The position numbers were made by a program, and so were the translations under genes. This document shows positions 9,701-19,312 of a stretch of 60,000 nucleotides of DNA, in pieces (the stretch's first letter is position 1; the number at the start of each line of letters is the position of its first letter). A model generated the notes under the pieces. The model saw only the letters and a list, made by a program, of their open reading frames with translations. It had not been told where the DNA came from and searched no databases. The DNA comes from Liolophura sinensis (lineage: Eukaryota; Mollusca; Polyplacophora; Chitonida; Chitonidae), in the NCBI RefSeq assembly GCF_032854445.1, contig NC_088307.1, forward strand, positions 22,818,001 to 22,878,000. Direction: 5' to 3'.

Positions 9701-12603
9701 ACAGAGATACACATGAGCGGGAATGGGCTGCTGAAGGAATGCGACTCACAGATATACAGAAAATGGTGTGTATATGGAACAAAGTTATGCTTGAGCACAG
9801 TGAGACCATGGACCACTGTCCACTGCCCAGGTTAGAGATAGCTGCAGAGAAAAAGTGGGGTTTAGCCTGGGCGTTCAGTTTTAAGTGCTGTGACTGTGAC
9901 TATGTATCTGGCTTCCACAAATTCTACAAAGAGGTAGAATGCAACAGACCTGGCCAAAAAGGTGGTGAACCGAGCTCTTCAAGTAGGCCTCCAGGACACA
10001 CCAATGGGGAACACCCGAGCCAAACTCCTATTTGCAGCGATGGCCTGCCACTCGTAGGAACATGCATCGCACTGCAAACCATGTCGCATCTGCAATCGCA
10101 AAGCTGAACAGAGAGGATATGGCAAATAAGGTGGAAGAGGTAAAGGCATACAAAAGGCAAAGAGGAGAGGATGACAGCACAATAGAACTGGCCACAGACA
10201 CTCGCTACAACAGCATTACAATAACCAGTCCCAAGAAACCGGGCCAGAATGCTTCACAAGCCATTTCCCTGGCAGTGGAGACATCAACAGACAAGCAATA
10301 CATTGTCTCCGCAGCACTGAAGAATAAATTGTGTTGGACTGGGTCCTGGCTGAGAGGAAAAGGCTTCCAAGTAAAGTGCCCTGGAGGACACGAGGAGTGC
10401 ACAGCGAACACAAACCCACATGCCCCCTAGTCCGAGTATAATATGGGGAACGAGATTGGCGAGGGATTGGCGAGGCAAGGTGTTTTAGCCAAGCACGTAG
10501 CCATGGACGGCAACTCCAGGTCAGCCAAGGGAGTGGAGGACGGCATCCGACTGGTCGAGCCTCTGTGGGAGGTCGAACGGTTAGCAGACCCCACGCACCT
10601 TGGTAGATCCCAGTTCAAGAAATGTAACCAGGCTAAGTTCAGCGATGCAATGTTCGAAGGACAGGGCTGAATGAGGGAAGCCAGGAAGAAAGCACGGAAG
10701 GTGTTAAGTCAGGATGTTAAGGCCAGGTGTAGCTTGATATTTTCTCAACTTATGTCTGAGCACATTGGTGACATAAGGAAAATAAAAACTTACCTACCCA
10801 GGGTTGTGGATGCAACGGTCAGGTGTTACGGTGGGGACTGTTCCAAATGCTGCAGGAACAGTGTGGTATGCTTAGGAGGGGAAACCTGCAGCTGGTGGGA
10901 GAGATCCCTGTTTTTATCCACCAGTAAACTCTGTCCTTTCAACATGGATGACAACGACAGGAAACTATTGACCGAAGTACTGCACATGGTGTTGAGCGAG
11001 ACAGCCGTCACCAGTCTCCGGATGAACACCAGCACTCAAAAGTGCAAAGCTGTCAACAGATCACTCAGCGTCTCCTTGCCCAAGAATGTAAACTACAGCA
11101 GAAATAAGGAGGGAAGGGCAGCGTCCACAATCCATAGACTTAACAATGGCCAGGACAAGTCCACGGCTGCCAAACTCCAAGCCGTCGGCGCCAGTATTTC
11201 ACCTAGGAGCGAGAAAACAGTACAACAGATTGAAAGGGTGAACCAGTACCACAAGGTTTATAAGAAGCGACAGACGGTTAGGGGAAGATCACTCCGCAAT
11301 ACAGCCAGAAAACTCTGAGAGCACATTGAGTACCGGCTTTCAAATCCAGAAGAGAAAAGTGACTATGCCAAGGGACAACTGGACAACACTGTATATAATT
11401 TGTCACTGCTGTTGTCACTTATGAAAGAAATTAAAAAATGATAACAGAAATTGAGCAAAATCTGAAACACATCTGTTATTTATTATTTTTAATGAGGGGA
11501 AACCAACCTGCTCAGTCTTAAATGCAGCGTGCACCTTGCATACTGCCCATGGCCGAGACAGCGCCCTACGTTGCAGCTGCGCTGCCCGTTATTGTTAACA
11601 CAATGTGGTTCCAAGCTTATGTGGTCCACATTTACACAGCGTGTGTTGTGGCAAACATGTGAACAATCAAGCTTGGGATCTAAATGTGACAGCCCCTGTC
11701 TGGCCATATAAACAAGTCTTCTGATGTGTTTCTTCTTCCATCGATGTGTGACGGGGTCTTTGTAGGAGGCAAGGCCATACTTTTGAAATCTAAGCGCATA
11801 GTGACATTTTTCACATTTTGGTGACTTCGTCAGTACAGGCCTCGGACCCCCATTAATTTTCCATAAGCGACAGTGTTAACGTCTAGCGCTGTAGCTCAGT
11901 CCCAAACATTCCGTGGCCAATAAGCTTTGGTGCATACCTGGCCCAGCCTGTGAGAAAGAAGCCATAAAAATCTTGACATAGGTTGACCGTCAAAATCTGG
12001 ACCTTTCCATGCCGGCAGCTGGGAGGTGTGCCTAGCAACGCCAAGGGGACGTCACTTGCAGCCTCATCACTACCTCACACCTTGTGTCCTCTCACCCAGA
12101 ATTTCAAACTTTCATCAATAAAGCTCATACCTCCTCAAAGTGTAGACAGTTTCCAGCATTACCAAGCATGCACCTGTGCACCAAAAATGGACGCCTGAGA
12201 GCAAAAAAAGACTTTATACCCTAAAATTCACAGAACTACAATTGTCCCTACTGAAAAACGGAAGTTGTAATAGGGGTCTGTGTCCGGATGATGTCTAAGG
12301 GAGGATAACTCTGTGATTACTGTGTAAGAACAATGAGTTACCTACCATTAGGCAAATCCAGATGGCGCTTTGCCTGTGTTCTTCATGGTTCATAACTGAG
12401 CAGCGTTTCCCAAAATCTGTGTACTGTGATTACTAAAATAGTGTCTCTCTGTTTCAGCTATCAACCCGCAGACTGGACAGCCTGACTATTCTGCTGCCTG
12501 GGTCGAGTATTATCGTCAGCAGGGCATGCACATGCAGGCCAGCATGATTCTGCAGCAGGCCAATCAGGGCGGGGCTCAGCAGGGGCAGCTTCCACAGCAG
12601 TGA
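548..12603 (+). CDS. FUBP: Far upstream element-binding protein (FUBP/KSRP family), 3' part of gene
   Basis: Twelve exons join in one frame: 548-716, 1134-1232, 1525-1593, 3373-3444, 3795-3897, 4480-4580, 5005-5218, 5472-5641, 6222-6310, 6680-6789, 7308-7502, 12458-12603. All visible introns are GT-AG and all phases agree, giving about 511 residues and a TGA stop. The product has the end of KH1, then KH2, KH3 and KH4, each with the GxxG loop (GKGG), an Arg/Gly-rich linker before KH4, and Tyr-rich motifs AAWAAYY and [10 protein letters not shown] near the C-terminus. In the family the KH domains bind single-stranded DNA or RNA (FUSE element, AU-rich mRNA) and the Tyr motifs contact the transcription machinery. 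The N-terminus and most of KH1 lie upstream of the window. I cannot tell FUBP1, FUBP3 and KHSRP orthology apart; invertebrates often have one gene. No frameshift was found in any exon. Confidence 0.93.
1134..1232 (+). CDS. FUBP: FUBP exon: middle of KH2
   Basis: Phase 0 at both ends, 33 codons, starting [12 protein letters not shown] and including KPLRITGDP, the conserved beta strand of FUBP KH2. Acceptor tatccag; donor gac/gtaagc. Confidence 0.92.
1525..1593 (+). CDS. FUBP: FUBP exon: end of KH2 and Gly run
   Basis: 23 codons, phase 0. [14 protein letters not shown] closes KH2 and is followed by a short poly-Gly stretch encoded by a ggt repeat running into the donor ggg/gtaagt. Confidence 0.88.
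1634..1778 (+). mobile_element. SINE family A, 3' part
   Basis: Diverged copy of the common SINE: the block around ctgtagatggttacgggttt, then cccaccataatgctggcc, then a tail like gtaaaacaccagtcaaataa. The tRNA-like head is missing. It lies in the FUBP intron 1594-3372, where nothing else is recognised apart from short A+T-rich runs. Confidence 0.8.
3373..3444 (+). CDS. FUBP: FUBP exon: linker between KH2 and KH3
   Basis: 24 codons, phase 0, between acceptor tcaacag and donor gag/gtaaga. The peptide is Gly/Asn/Arg-rich ([12 protein letters not shown]). Domain content alone would not identify it; its position, phase and splice sites do. Confidence 0.82.
3795..3897 (+). CDS. FUBP: FUBP exon: KH3 core
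   Basis: Begins with the codons for [20 protein letters not shown] and ends in KVQFKP plus one base of the next codon. VGVVIGKGG is the KH GxxG loop. Acceptor tttcag, donor ccg/gtaaga. Confidence 0.92.
4480..4580 (+). CDS. FUBP: FUBP exon: end of KH3
   Basis: Encodes [20 protein letters not shown] and the closing helix of KH3 ([13 protein letters not shown]). It enters with two bases and leaves at phase 0 at donor aat/gtgagt. Confidence 0.92.
5005..5218 (+). CDS. FUBP: FUBP exon: RG-rich linker and start of KH4
   Basis: Encodes a [14 protein letters not shown]-type segment rich in Arg, Gly and Pro, then [16 protein letters not shown], the first half of KH4. The exon splits the KH4 GxxG loop at donor aag/gtaaga, and the next exon supplies the second Gly. 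Confidence 0.92.
5472..5641 (+). CDS. FUBP: FUBP exon: KH4
   Basis: Completes KH4: [20 protein letters not shown], then the PPPNPN loop and [17 protein letters not shown] helix, closely matching the FUBP KH4 pattern. Acceptor ctttttag; donor gat/gtaagt at phase 0. Confidence 0.93.
5820..5970 (+). mobile_element. SINE family A, 3' part
   Basis: Carries the body block (aacctgcagatggttgtg), cacccaccataatgctggcc and a taaa-repeat tail. It sits in the FUBP intron 5642-6221 without a tRNA-like head. Confidence 0.8.
6222..6310 (+). CDS. FUBP: FUBP exon: Gly/Pro-rich segment
   Basis: Encodes a collagen-like [20 protein letters not shown] segment ending in YDQYGQP. Proline/glycine segments follow KH4 in this family. 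Acceptor gtttcag; the donor leaves two bases. Confidence 0.85.
6680..6789 (+). CDS. FUBP: FUBP exon: Gln/Tyr-rich segment
   Basis: Encodes [20 protein letters not shown] and further Gln/Tyr residues ending in GGPSDP. Splice phases match both neighbours (two bases in, one base out). Confidence 0.85.
7084..7331 (+). repeat. 124-bp tandem duplication spanning a FUBP splice acceptor
   Basis: 7084-7207 and 7208-7331 differ at about one base. Each copy holds 100 bp of intron, the acceptor ctcgtcag, and the first 24 bases of the FUBP exon. The second copy gives the functional exon. Confidence 0.93.
7308..7502 (+). CDS. FUBP: FUBP exon: first Tyr motif and poly-Gln
   Basis: Starts [20 protein letters not shown], the Tyr-motif signature of the FUBP C-terminus, followed by long Gln/Pro runs encoded mostly by CAG and CAA. 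Acceptor ctcgtcag at 7307. The acceptor plus 24 exon bases is duplicated 124 bp upstream, and using that upstream copy would give an early stop. Confidence 0.9.
7640..7855 (+). mobile_element. Putative SINE of a second family
   Basis: The 3' end (gctaagtacaatgttaaacc followed by cccaagcact and repeated cactcact) looks like the tail of another SINE type common in molluscs. No clear tRNA head was seen, so the left limit is approximate. Confidence 0.45.
8591..8832 (+). repeat. Left 242-bp direct repeat of the transposon
   Basis: Nearly identical to 11833-12074, in the same orientation, and begins immediately inside the left inverted repeat. Both copies start gtacaggcctcggaccccc and end ctcatcactacc. 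They differ at only a handful of positions, implying a recent duplication or conversion compared with the more diverged inverted repeats. Confidence 0.92.
9382..11318 (+). pseudogene. Broken Mutator-like transposase
   Basis: A transposase-like sequence runs through all three frames. The first frame (9382 to about 9945) includes [17 protein letters not shown] second frame (about 9947-10055) includes [20 protein letters not shown]. The third continues to 11318 with in-frame stops TAG 10428-10430 and TGA 10668-10670. The third frame carries [37 protein letters not shown] and CYGGDCSKC. These resemble the Mutator-like transposase domain proteins found in many copies in mollusc and cnidarian genomes; the family assignment rests on recalled motif similarity. 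With two shifts and two stops it is unlikely to make active protein, so the copy looks dead. Confidence 0.75.
11489..11830 (-). CDS. Antisense His-Me-finger endonuclease-like fragment
   Basis: An ATG-started frame runs from 11707 down to a stop at 11489. The same frame stays open upstream to at least 11830, with a possible extra zinc site (CEKC). It contains [20 protein letters not shown], then NNNGQRSC and [10 protein letters not shown]. This Cys/His spacing matches the zinc-binding region of I-PpoI-type His-Me-finger homing endonucleases. The frame is antisense to the transposase and enters the right direct repeat at its 5' side. It could be a second transposon gene, a remnant homing gene, or part of a larger spliced frame. 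There is no clear start beyond the internal Met. Confidence 0.55.
   Translation of the reverse strand, partial: TKSPKCEKCHYALRFQKYGLASYKDPVTHRWKKKHIRRLVYMARQGLSHLDPKLDCSHVCHNTRCVNVDHISLEPHCVNNNGQRSCNVGRCLGHGQYARCTLHLRLSRLVSPH
11833..12074 (+). repeat. Right 242-bp direct repeat of the transposon
   Basis: Second copy of 8591-8832 in the same orientation. The antisense endonuclease-like frame reads out of it. About 285 bp of unassigned sequence separates it from the right inverted repeat. Confidence 0.92.
12458..12603 (+). CDS. FUBP: FUBP terminal coding exon
   Basis: Acceptor tgtttcag at 12457. Encodes [20 protein letters not shown] and the C-terminal tail, ending at TGA 12601-12603. The [16 protein letters not shown] block is a hallmark of the FUBP family. 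It is separated from the previous exon by a 5-kb intron carrying a DNA transposon. Confidence 0.94.
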
Positions 12604-15600
12604 GGCCCCCCGTTAGGGAAGTTGTAGACAGTTAGGCTAGCTGAGGTAAATATAACAAGTCTTGTTGCGGGGTGGTTCCAGTGTTTTTTATTTGTAGGTT
12701 GTCAGGAGCAAGATGTGGAGGATGCCAGCCCAGGAATATTTAGATGCCGTCATTAATATAGCTTGTCAGACTGGCTGTTTTGTGTAAAGAGAAAAAATTT
12801 TGAATACAGGTTGGAGATATTGGCAACAGTTCTTAACCATGGGCTGTCATTTTCATAAAGAAAAATTTCATTATCCAAATTGACTACTGAATCAGTGTTT
12901 AAGAATGGGAATAAGTAATTTAAGAACATCAACCTTGGAGGGAGTTGATGAAGGCCTTTTGGATGGAAAGTTAAGCAAAAAGAAAACCTGGCAAGCTATG
13001 TTGGGGGGGGGGGCACTGTTGTGCCGTGGTTTAAATTCTAACGGATGTCCATTTTGCATTAGGCAAATGAGCTCCATTCAAGCAGCAGGTAAGTATGAAA
13101 GTTAAGTGTAATCCCCATGAGACACTGTAAATTGGATTAAACATGTCCATAGCCACTTTGTTATGCCACTTGTTGAGCATTTTATCTTCAATACTTTCAT
13201 TCCTGCACCAGGTCAGATAGTGGTGAGTGCAATGACCCTTGACCTACTTTTTCAGGCCCAGCTATTCTCATCAAGCTGTTTGCTGGCCATGAATGTATAC
13301 AATCTGCTTTTGGAGGATGCTATTTTCATGAGCTGTCTGGGTAACAACTGCTTTGAAAGGGTTTTGTTTATAGTTGGCCTGGTGTAGACATCTTTCATGA
13401 TTTCAAGTTCTTGTTTATCATCAACCAAATAAGTCTAGAATTGTTCATGGTGCACATATTCTCTGCGCTTAAACGTGTTAAGTCTGTTACAGGGGTTATC
13501 TGGACTTTATGTAAAATTGGCATACGGAAAACTTTTGTACATCAGTCCAAACTTCATTGAGAACTATCTGTTGTAATGGGAGTTGAAAAACTAAAATTTG
13601 TCTCAAAGTGTATTCTCTTCGTACCGCTCTGTCCGTATGTGGAAAGGTCTTTCAGCAACCTGCAGATGTTGCGGGTTTCAGAGCCCGACTTCCTCCTGCC
13701 TCAATGCTGGCCGTCCTGAAAGTGAAATATTCTTGAGTGCGGAATAAAACACCAGTCAAATAAATAAGCAAATCTTTTCGTCCTTAAACATCGTGCAATG
13801 AAATTGATTGCACTGCAGTGACTTTGGGGACACCCATATCAATTGAGATAGTTCTCTTGCCTTTGTGTGTTTTTGCTTTTTTCCCCCCACACACAGGAGT
13901 TCTCTGCCCCTGGTGATGCCAGCCATTGTCTGTTTTTGTCTTTTCCATGTAGGTTTGTCCACGAAGACTGGATAAGAGCCCCACCTCAGATTGAATGTTT
14001 GATTTACTCTGTATTCTTCACTTAGTACTTACTCCTTTTGACTTGTTGCTTGCCAAGTGGGTTTCTATAAATATATACGACACGGCCACTGAAGTTTTGT
14101 CGACTCCGTTTACAGCGCCTGCAGAAAAAGGTTTGAAGGTTCGAATTGGATTTTTTTTTTTTTTACGGATCGTTTCCCATATTTGTTTTCATGTCGTTCA
14201 TATTTTTTTCTTGTTTTTACCTACATATATCCCCCAAAATGTTACTCGCGTATATTGTATTTGGTGCATTGAGAGTATAACCAGTTTTGTGTTGCTTTTT
14301 TGTACATAGCTTACTTTAGGTGGGAGAATTTCTTCTGCAGAGACTCCAAATGTGGACCTTTCTAGAGCAATTACGGACCTCTGCACAAAAGCTCATATGA
14401 CTGATGACAATTTTTTCAAACATGTAATATTAATAGAGATATGATGAAAAACTACTGCATTGATATTTAATAATGGTTTAGACAACTGGTTTAATTATTT
14501 TTGTTGCCTTTTTTTTTTTGTGGAATAAATGACAGTTACATAAGTTAAATTAATAAATGCCTCACTGTATAGAGTAGCAGTGACTACAGTATTAACATTT
14601 TTGCATCTTTTCTCATTTTGACATTCCGTACTCCCAACCCAGTTGCCATGTTTGTATGAAAATTGATACCTTGTATTGCATTTCTCATAATATAACATAG
14701 ATATGTATTATAACATACAAGGGATAAACAGCTGATAGCCTCATTTTTGAAATGATAAAACGCTTGAAATGAAATTGTTTTATTTGTTTCCTTTTTGAAA
14801 ATTGTAATTAAGTTGTGTATTTAGGTCTGAGAAAAACTTGTATTATTCGGTTTACTGTGTACAGTGTGAGTATACTATTAACATGTCTTTTACAGTAATG
14901 TGACGTATACAGTCGAGTCAAATTGTTTCAAATGCCACATCGTAAGCTACACATACATGCCTGTTTCTATTAAAATTGTCACATCGTAAAGTTGCCTTTG
15001 TATTGACCATCTTCTACTTACCGATGAGAAAGAAACTGCTCTTCACATTTACTGTATCAATAATATTAATTACATATGTTTGTGTCGTTTGTATGTTTTG
15101 ACCGCATCACTTGTGGCCAGCAATAGCTAAGGTGAGGTGGACCGTTTATATTTCACTACAACACTTGCAGTAGATCGTCTTGATATATTTGACTTTGTAT
15201 GCAGAACATGTTACGATATTCTAGCGAATGTTTGTTTTTTTTTTGTTTTTTTTTTTTGACAGTTTCAACCATTGCTTGTAGAGTCAATCAGTATTTTTTT
15301 TTTGACAATAATTAATATTCTACTGGAGCTATGTTAATGGCCACGCGGACTGCTCCACTTTATGTTGTGGTATATGTGTATATATACATATATATATATC
15401 TTATCGGTGACCGTGACCACTGTAGTCAGATGTGTGGATGCGTGTAGGGGTTTGTCGTGCTGTGACATATTGACCTATAACAGGTAAGCGCACGTGAGTT
15501 CGTGTCTCTTCACCAGTTTAAACTTGTCGAATATGGTAGCCTCGTACAATAACTGTAGGTTTTTATTTTTTGCAAAAGATTTAACATGCTTCTTTTCTTT

Positions 15601-17410
15601 GTCGTATTCATAGATATTGACCCTAGTACATTCTGGGTACAACTGCTTGAAACGTGAGGAAACACTCAACTGTTTTATTGCTATTAAAGAACCCTGTTGA
15701 TATCTTTGTTCTACCATGTTTTCTTGTTGTCATTTTGAATAACCAGTCTATTGCAGACACCGGTGTGCACTCGTTCAGGCGGCTGTTCTTTTCGCCTCCC
15801 TCTGTCGGTTGCGTGCGGCTGTTCCATTTGTTGGAGGTCCCCCCTTAGGCAGGTGGTAGGAATGGCAGTATCAATAGTTGAAAAGCCGTAACTCTGAATT
15901 GCTCTTATGGAAATACATGCTCACACTGATTGTTTCAGTTTCATCAACGGTTACACTTTTTATTGACATGCCCATTTTTAATTTGCATTGATCATATCGT
16001 CATGAAAATTATGCCTTGATATGTCCACTTTATAACATAGTCGTTTGTCTCAAAGATTAACCTTGAACATAGTCATGATGAAATTTTGCTTTTGCATATT
16101 TTTTGCCATGGTTTTGTTGCCAAATTTGAAATCCTGATGTGCATTGTATTTCAGAACTTGCAGTCAAATGCGGGTTGAATTATTGGGTAAGGGGAAAATG
16201 GTGTCTTTAAATGAGTAGTATTTTTTTATTGAATCTTCCTGGTAAATGTATTGAACACGCCTGCATTCGCTAAATATGGTCCATGTTGTTTTTTTCTTTG
16301 CCATAATATGCATGCTAAAGCCCTAACCAGGTGTTTTTGATTGCAATTCTTATGCCATATCATGCAAGAAAAGAAACTCGCCACTTAAATATGTGATGCT
16401 GCTTATATACATCCATTCGTCATTGCGTTTAGATGACCATTTTCAACTTGCCATTGCTTTCTATTGAATATTGATGACCATTGCACATGCCCAACATAGC
16501 CACTTGTATGTGCCGGTTTCTCCTTGTCGGGGCAAAGTTTCATGCCGCGAGGGTGCAGTATGGGGATTCTAACAGTTAATTTTTTTTTTGTGATGTCCTC
16601 AAAATGAAAGTGACATACACTTGAACTGATATATGAATTGAACTAAACTTTGGACATTGTACAATTTCATATATACATACTATAGCTGCAAGCTGTTTAA
16701 AATGTGACTCTCCGTGTGTGCCCATGGACTTTTTTGTCAACTGTTTTGTATACCGAGTGTTTTCTGCACCCTTGATGCCCCGGGCAGCTGACTCGGAACT
16801 GTGGAATTGCGCCAAAGACTTGCCCCCCAGGGACATTATGTGTGGTACCTGCAGTCTACAGTGCATAATCTGTGGTTTGGCAGGAAAACATGGACTTTAT
16901 AAAAAAGCAAACAGAACTGACATTTCTTCAGGGTTCGGGGACGGGTGATTTATTTGTTTATATTGCCAATATGATGCCCAGTGGTATAGACTATTGATAC
17001 CCTCACAAATTTTACCCCATGAATTGATGTGTATGTTTGAATATGGCCTAACCCGTTGACTGCCAATTGATATGAAAACTGAACTTTCACTTATGGTATT
17101 TTAAAAATCCAACACATAGTTTTGTTTTAAATTTTTTCTTATTTCCTTTTTTGCGTCCTGTATTTTGAGAGGTATATTGTATAAAGAGACTTGGCTAAAC
17201 CTTGCACATTTCTCCCCTTGTTTTTCTGTCTGGCGTTCACTCCTGGATTGAAAATTGTCTTTAATATGAAAGTAACATTCCTAGTTCAAGCGCAGTGAGT
17301 TACCTCCCTTTAGATTTCCATATGCCGCGGCTGCGCTGAGCGATATAGCATCCGCAGAAAACGCTGCCGAAGTTCTACAAGGGTCTTGGAAACCAATTTT
17401 AAAACAAATC
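12604..17410 (+). other. FUBP 3' flank, probable 3' UTR, no further gene seen
   Basis: A+T-rich sequence after the FUBP stop, with long T runs (14151-14164, 15233-15258) and a TA-rich microsatellite near 15370-15400. AATAAA occurs near 14523 and elsewhere, so one or more poly(A) sites are possible, but I cannot place the transcript end. Apart from a SINE at 13628-13770, no coding, RNA or other repeat feature is supported. Confidence 0.5.
13628..13770 (+). mobile_element. SINE family A, 3' part
   Basis: Starts near ctgtccgtatgtggaaaggt, has agcaacctgcagatg, and ends gtgaaatattcttgagtgcg with the tail accagtcaaataaataa. The middle is shortened. It may be transcribed as part of the FUBP 3' UTR. 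Confidence 0.8.
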
Positions 17411-17561
17411 CTCAGTTATGGCCCATGACCAAGATAGGCAAAGTGCCATCTTTTGGGGAAGATAACTGATATGGCCTGCTGCTCGGTGAAGTGCATCCAG
17501 TTATCCTCCCGTAGACATCCAGGTGGCGCTATGCCTATCTTGGCAAAAGGCCACAACTCAG
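17411..17561. mobile_element. MITE sharing ends with the 8.5-12.4-kb transposon
   Basis: 151 bp with inverted ends: ctcagttatggcccatgacc at the left and ggccacaactcag at the right. Conserved inner parts (gccatct and aggtggc) also pair. The left end matches the transposon's left end closely. A second internal inverted pair (ggggaagataactg and cagttatcctccc) gives a long hairpin. No coding capacity. Confidence 0.75.
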
Positions 17562-19046
17562 AATTCTTTCTAGTTAAACACCTGAAGGTGGAACAAAGAC
17601 TGGATTAGAATTGTGTAAAATGGGAAACTGAATTGAAAAAGTTACATGAAAGGCCAGTTATTCAAAAGTGAGCTATCGAAGTTCATTTTCTGATACAAAT
17701 GATAGGAACTGTCAAGATTAAAGCTAACGTCCTGCTATCATCTACCCCTAAATCTTCAACACATAAGACCAGTGAATATAACTGAAGATGCAATTTGAAA
17801 ACAAACTACACAATTTTGAAGACTGAATATTTTCAAGTAGTTATATGTATACACGGGAACTTGACGCAAATGACTTCATCCAAAAAATATATATTCCTCT
17901 CATATCCTATATAAAACGTAACTTTTCCTAAAAGCAAGTAAAGTAATATTCAACTTTCAACAAAATAAATATGTCCCAAAAATGAAAAGAATTGGGGCAG
18001 GCTGTAATATGCGAAAATTTATTGAATTGGGATGCATTTAAATGCAGCTTTAAACCGCTGGGCTAATGCTAGGTACAAATCCACCTGTCCAAGCTGGCCA
18101 ATTTCCACAATCCCTGTTCATATTGTTGGTGTGCATGGAACATCTAATCCAATCTCGGCTGTTGTAAGTGTGGCCCTATATTTAAGTGGATTCAAGAAAG
18201 TCGTAAGGTTTTTGTACCTGGTGTAGTGCTGCGGACACCTGTAAGTTTAAGGAGAATGTGATCTTCCTAGCTTGCATGCTGTTCAACATGCAGATCTATT
18301 TGATTTGAATTTTACGCAGTACTCCAGGATATTTCACTTTAACTATATAGGTGGGAGGAAACTGCGCCCACAGAAAAACCATGGCTGTACGTGAGAAGGT
18401 CTTCCATCAAACTGGGGAGCCAGCATGGGCTGGACTCCCAGCGACCGCATTGATGTGGGGCTCCAGGGATAAACATAAAGGATACTATCGACGGGCCATC
18501 TTGGTGTACGTTCTTGTACGAGTACACTGGCTGTTGGTCGAGAAATACTGACCTACTTGTGTGTTCTAAAACACGACCGCCATTTGCCTCGTAGTTTAAC
18601 AGGGTCACGTGAATACTTGAATCGTCAAATTTCTGGACATATTGATTTAATTTAAGATATTGCATAAAATTAAAAATTCCGCTGCAAAGATAATGCAAAG
18701 AAAACCGTTAGAAAAAAAAAAGTACTTAAGTTCGCATTTGGATGCGTTCCCAAACCTGTATTCACCCATTTTAAATACATGGCGGCTGAAAACATGACGG
18801 TAGGTCAGGGCGTGGAGGCATTTTACGCGTGGGAAGATGCTATGACGCGGATTTAAGCAGCTCGAGATAAGTGGAATGGTGTACTGGGTCGGCTACTCGT
18901 GTCCCACCATTGAGACAAACTTGCTTGTCTCCGACTGAAGGTTGAGTAGCCATGAATATAGCGTGTCCAAATAATTTTCAACCAACATTCGGTGTACTTG
19001 GACTTAGTGATTCATCTATCTTACGTTTTCTTTTGACTGCATCAGT
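17562..19046. other. Intergenic, no gene recognised
   Basis: Unique-looking A+T-rich sequence between the converging FUBP and Roquin genes. It contains only a worn SINE (18310-18475). Short open frames here have no recognisable domain. Confidence 0.4.
18310..18475 (-). mobile_element. SINE family A, diverged copy
   Basis: Reverse orientation. gatatttcactttaactata, ggtgggaggaaactg and gaaggtcttcc are followed by the head side (agccagcatgggctggactc, gcgaccgcattgatg). Much decayed. Confidence 0.65.
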
Positions 19047-19312
19047 GGCCTAATGGTTAGAGCGTCTGCTGTAACCGCTTCCAAGGCCTAATGGTTAGAG
19101 CGTCTGCTGTAACCGCTTCCAAGGCCTAATGGTTAGAGCGTCTGCTGTAACCGCTTCAAAGGCCTAATGGTTAGAGCGTCAGCTGTAACCGCTTCCAAGG
19201 CCTAATGGTTGGAGCGTCTGCTGTAACCGCTTCCAAGGCCTAATGGTTAGAGCTTCTGCTGTAACCGCTTCCAAGGCCTAATGGTTAGAGCTTCCGCCGC
19301 CAGACAAACTCG
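19047..19312 (+). repeat. 38-bp tandem array with a tRNA-like A box
   Basis: Seven head-to-tail units of about 38 bp starting ggcctaatggttagagcg. The start (tggcctaatggttagagc) matches an RNA polymerase III A box as seen in tRNA 5' halves. No B box is present in the unit, so it is an amplified half-tRNA or SINE head, not a tRNA gene. Confidence 0.9.

Larger units (their letters stand above)
8552..12397 (+). mobile_element. Degenerate Mutator-like DNA transposon in the last FUBP intron
   Basis: Bounded by 39-bp imperfect inverted repeats, 8552-8590 and 12359-12397, matching at about 28 of 39 positions (agttacggcccatgacc on the left; the complement of ggttcataact on the right). Inside are a broken transposase on the + strand, an antisense endonuclease-like frame, and two 242-bp direct repeats near the ends. 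No convincing target-site duplication was seen, so the exact outer limits may differ by a few bases. The element is in the same orientation as the host gene and entirely intronic. A short MITE at 17411-17561 shares its ends. Confidence 0.72.
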
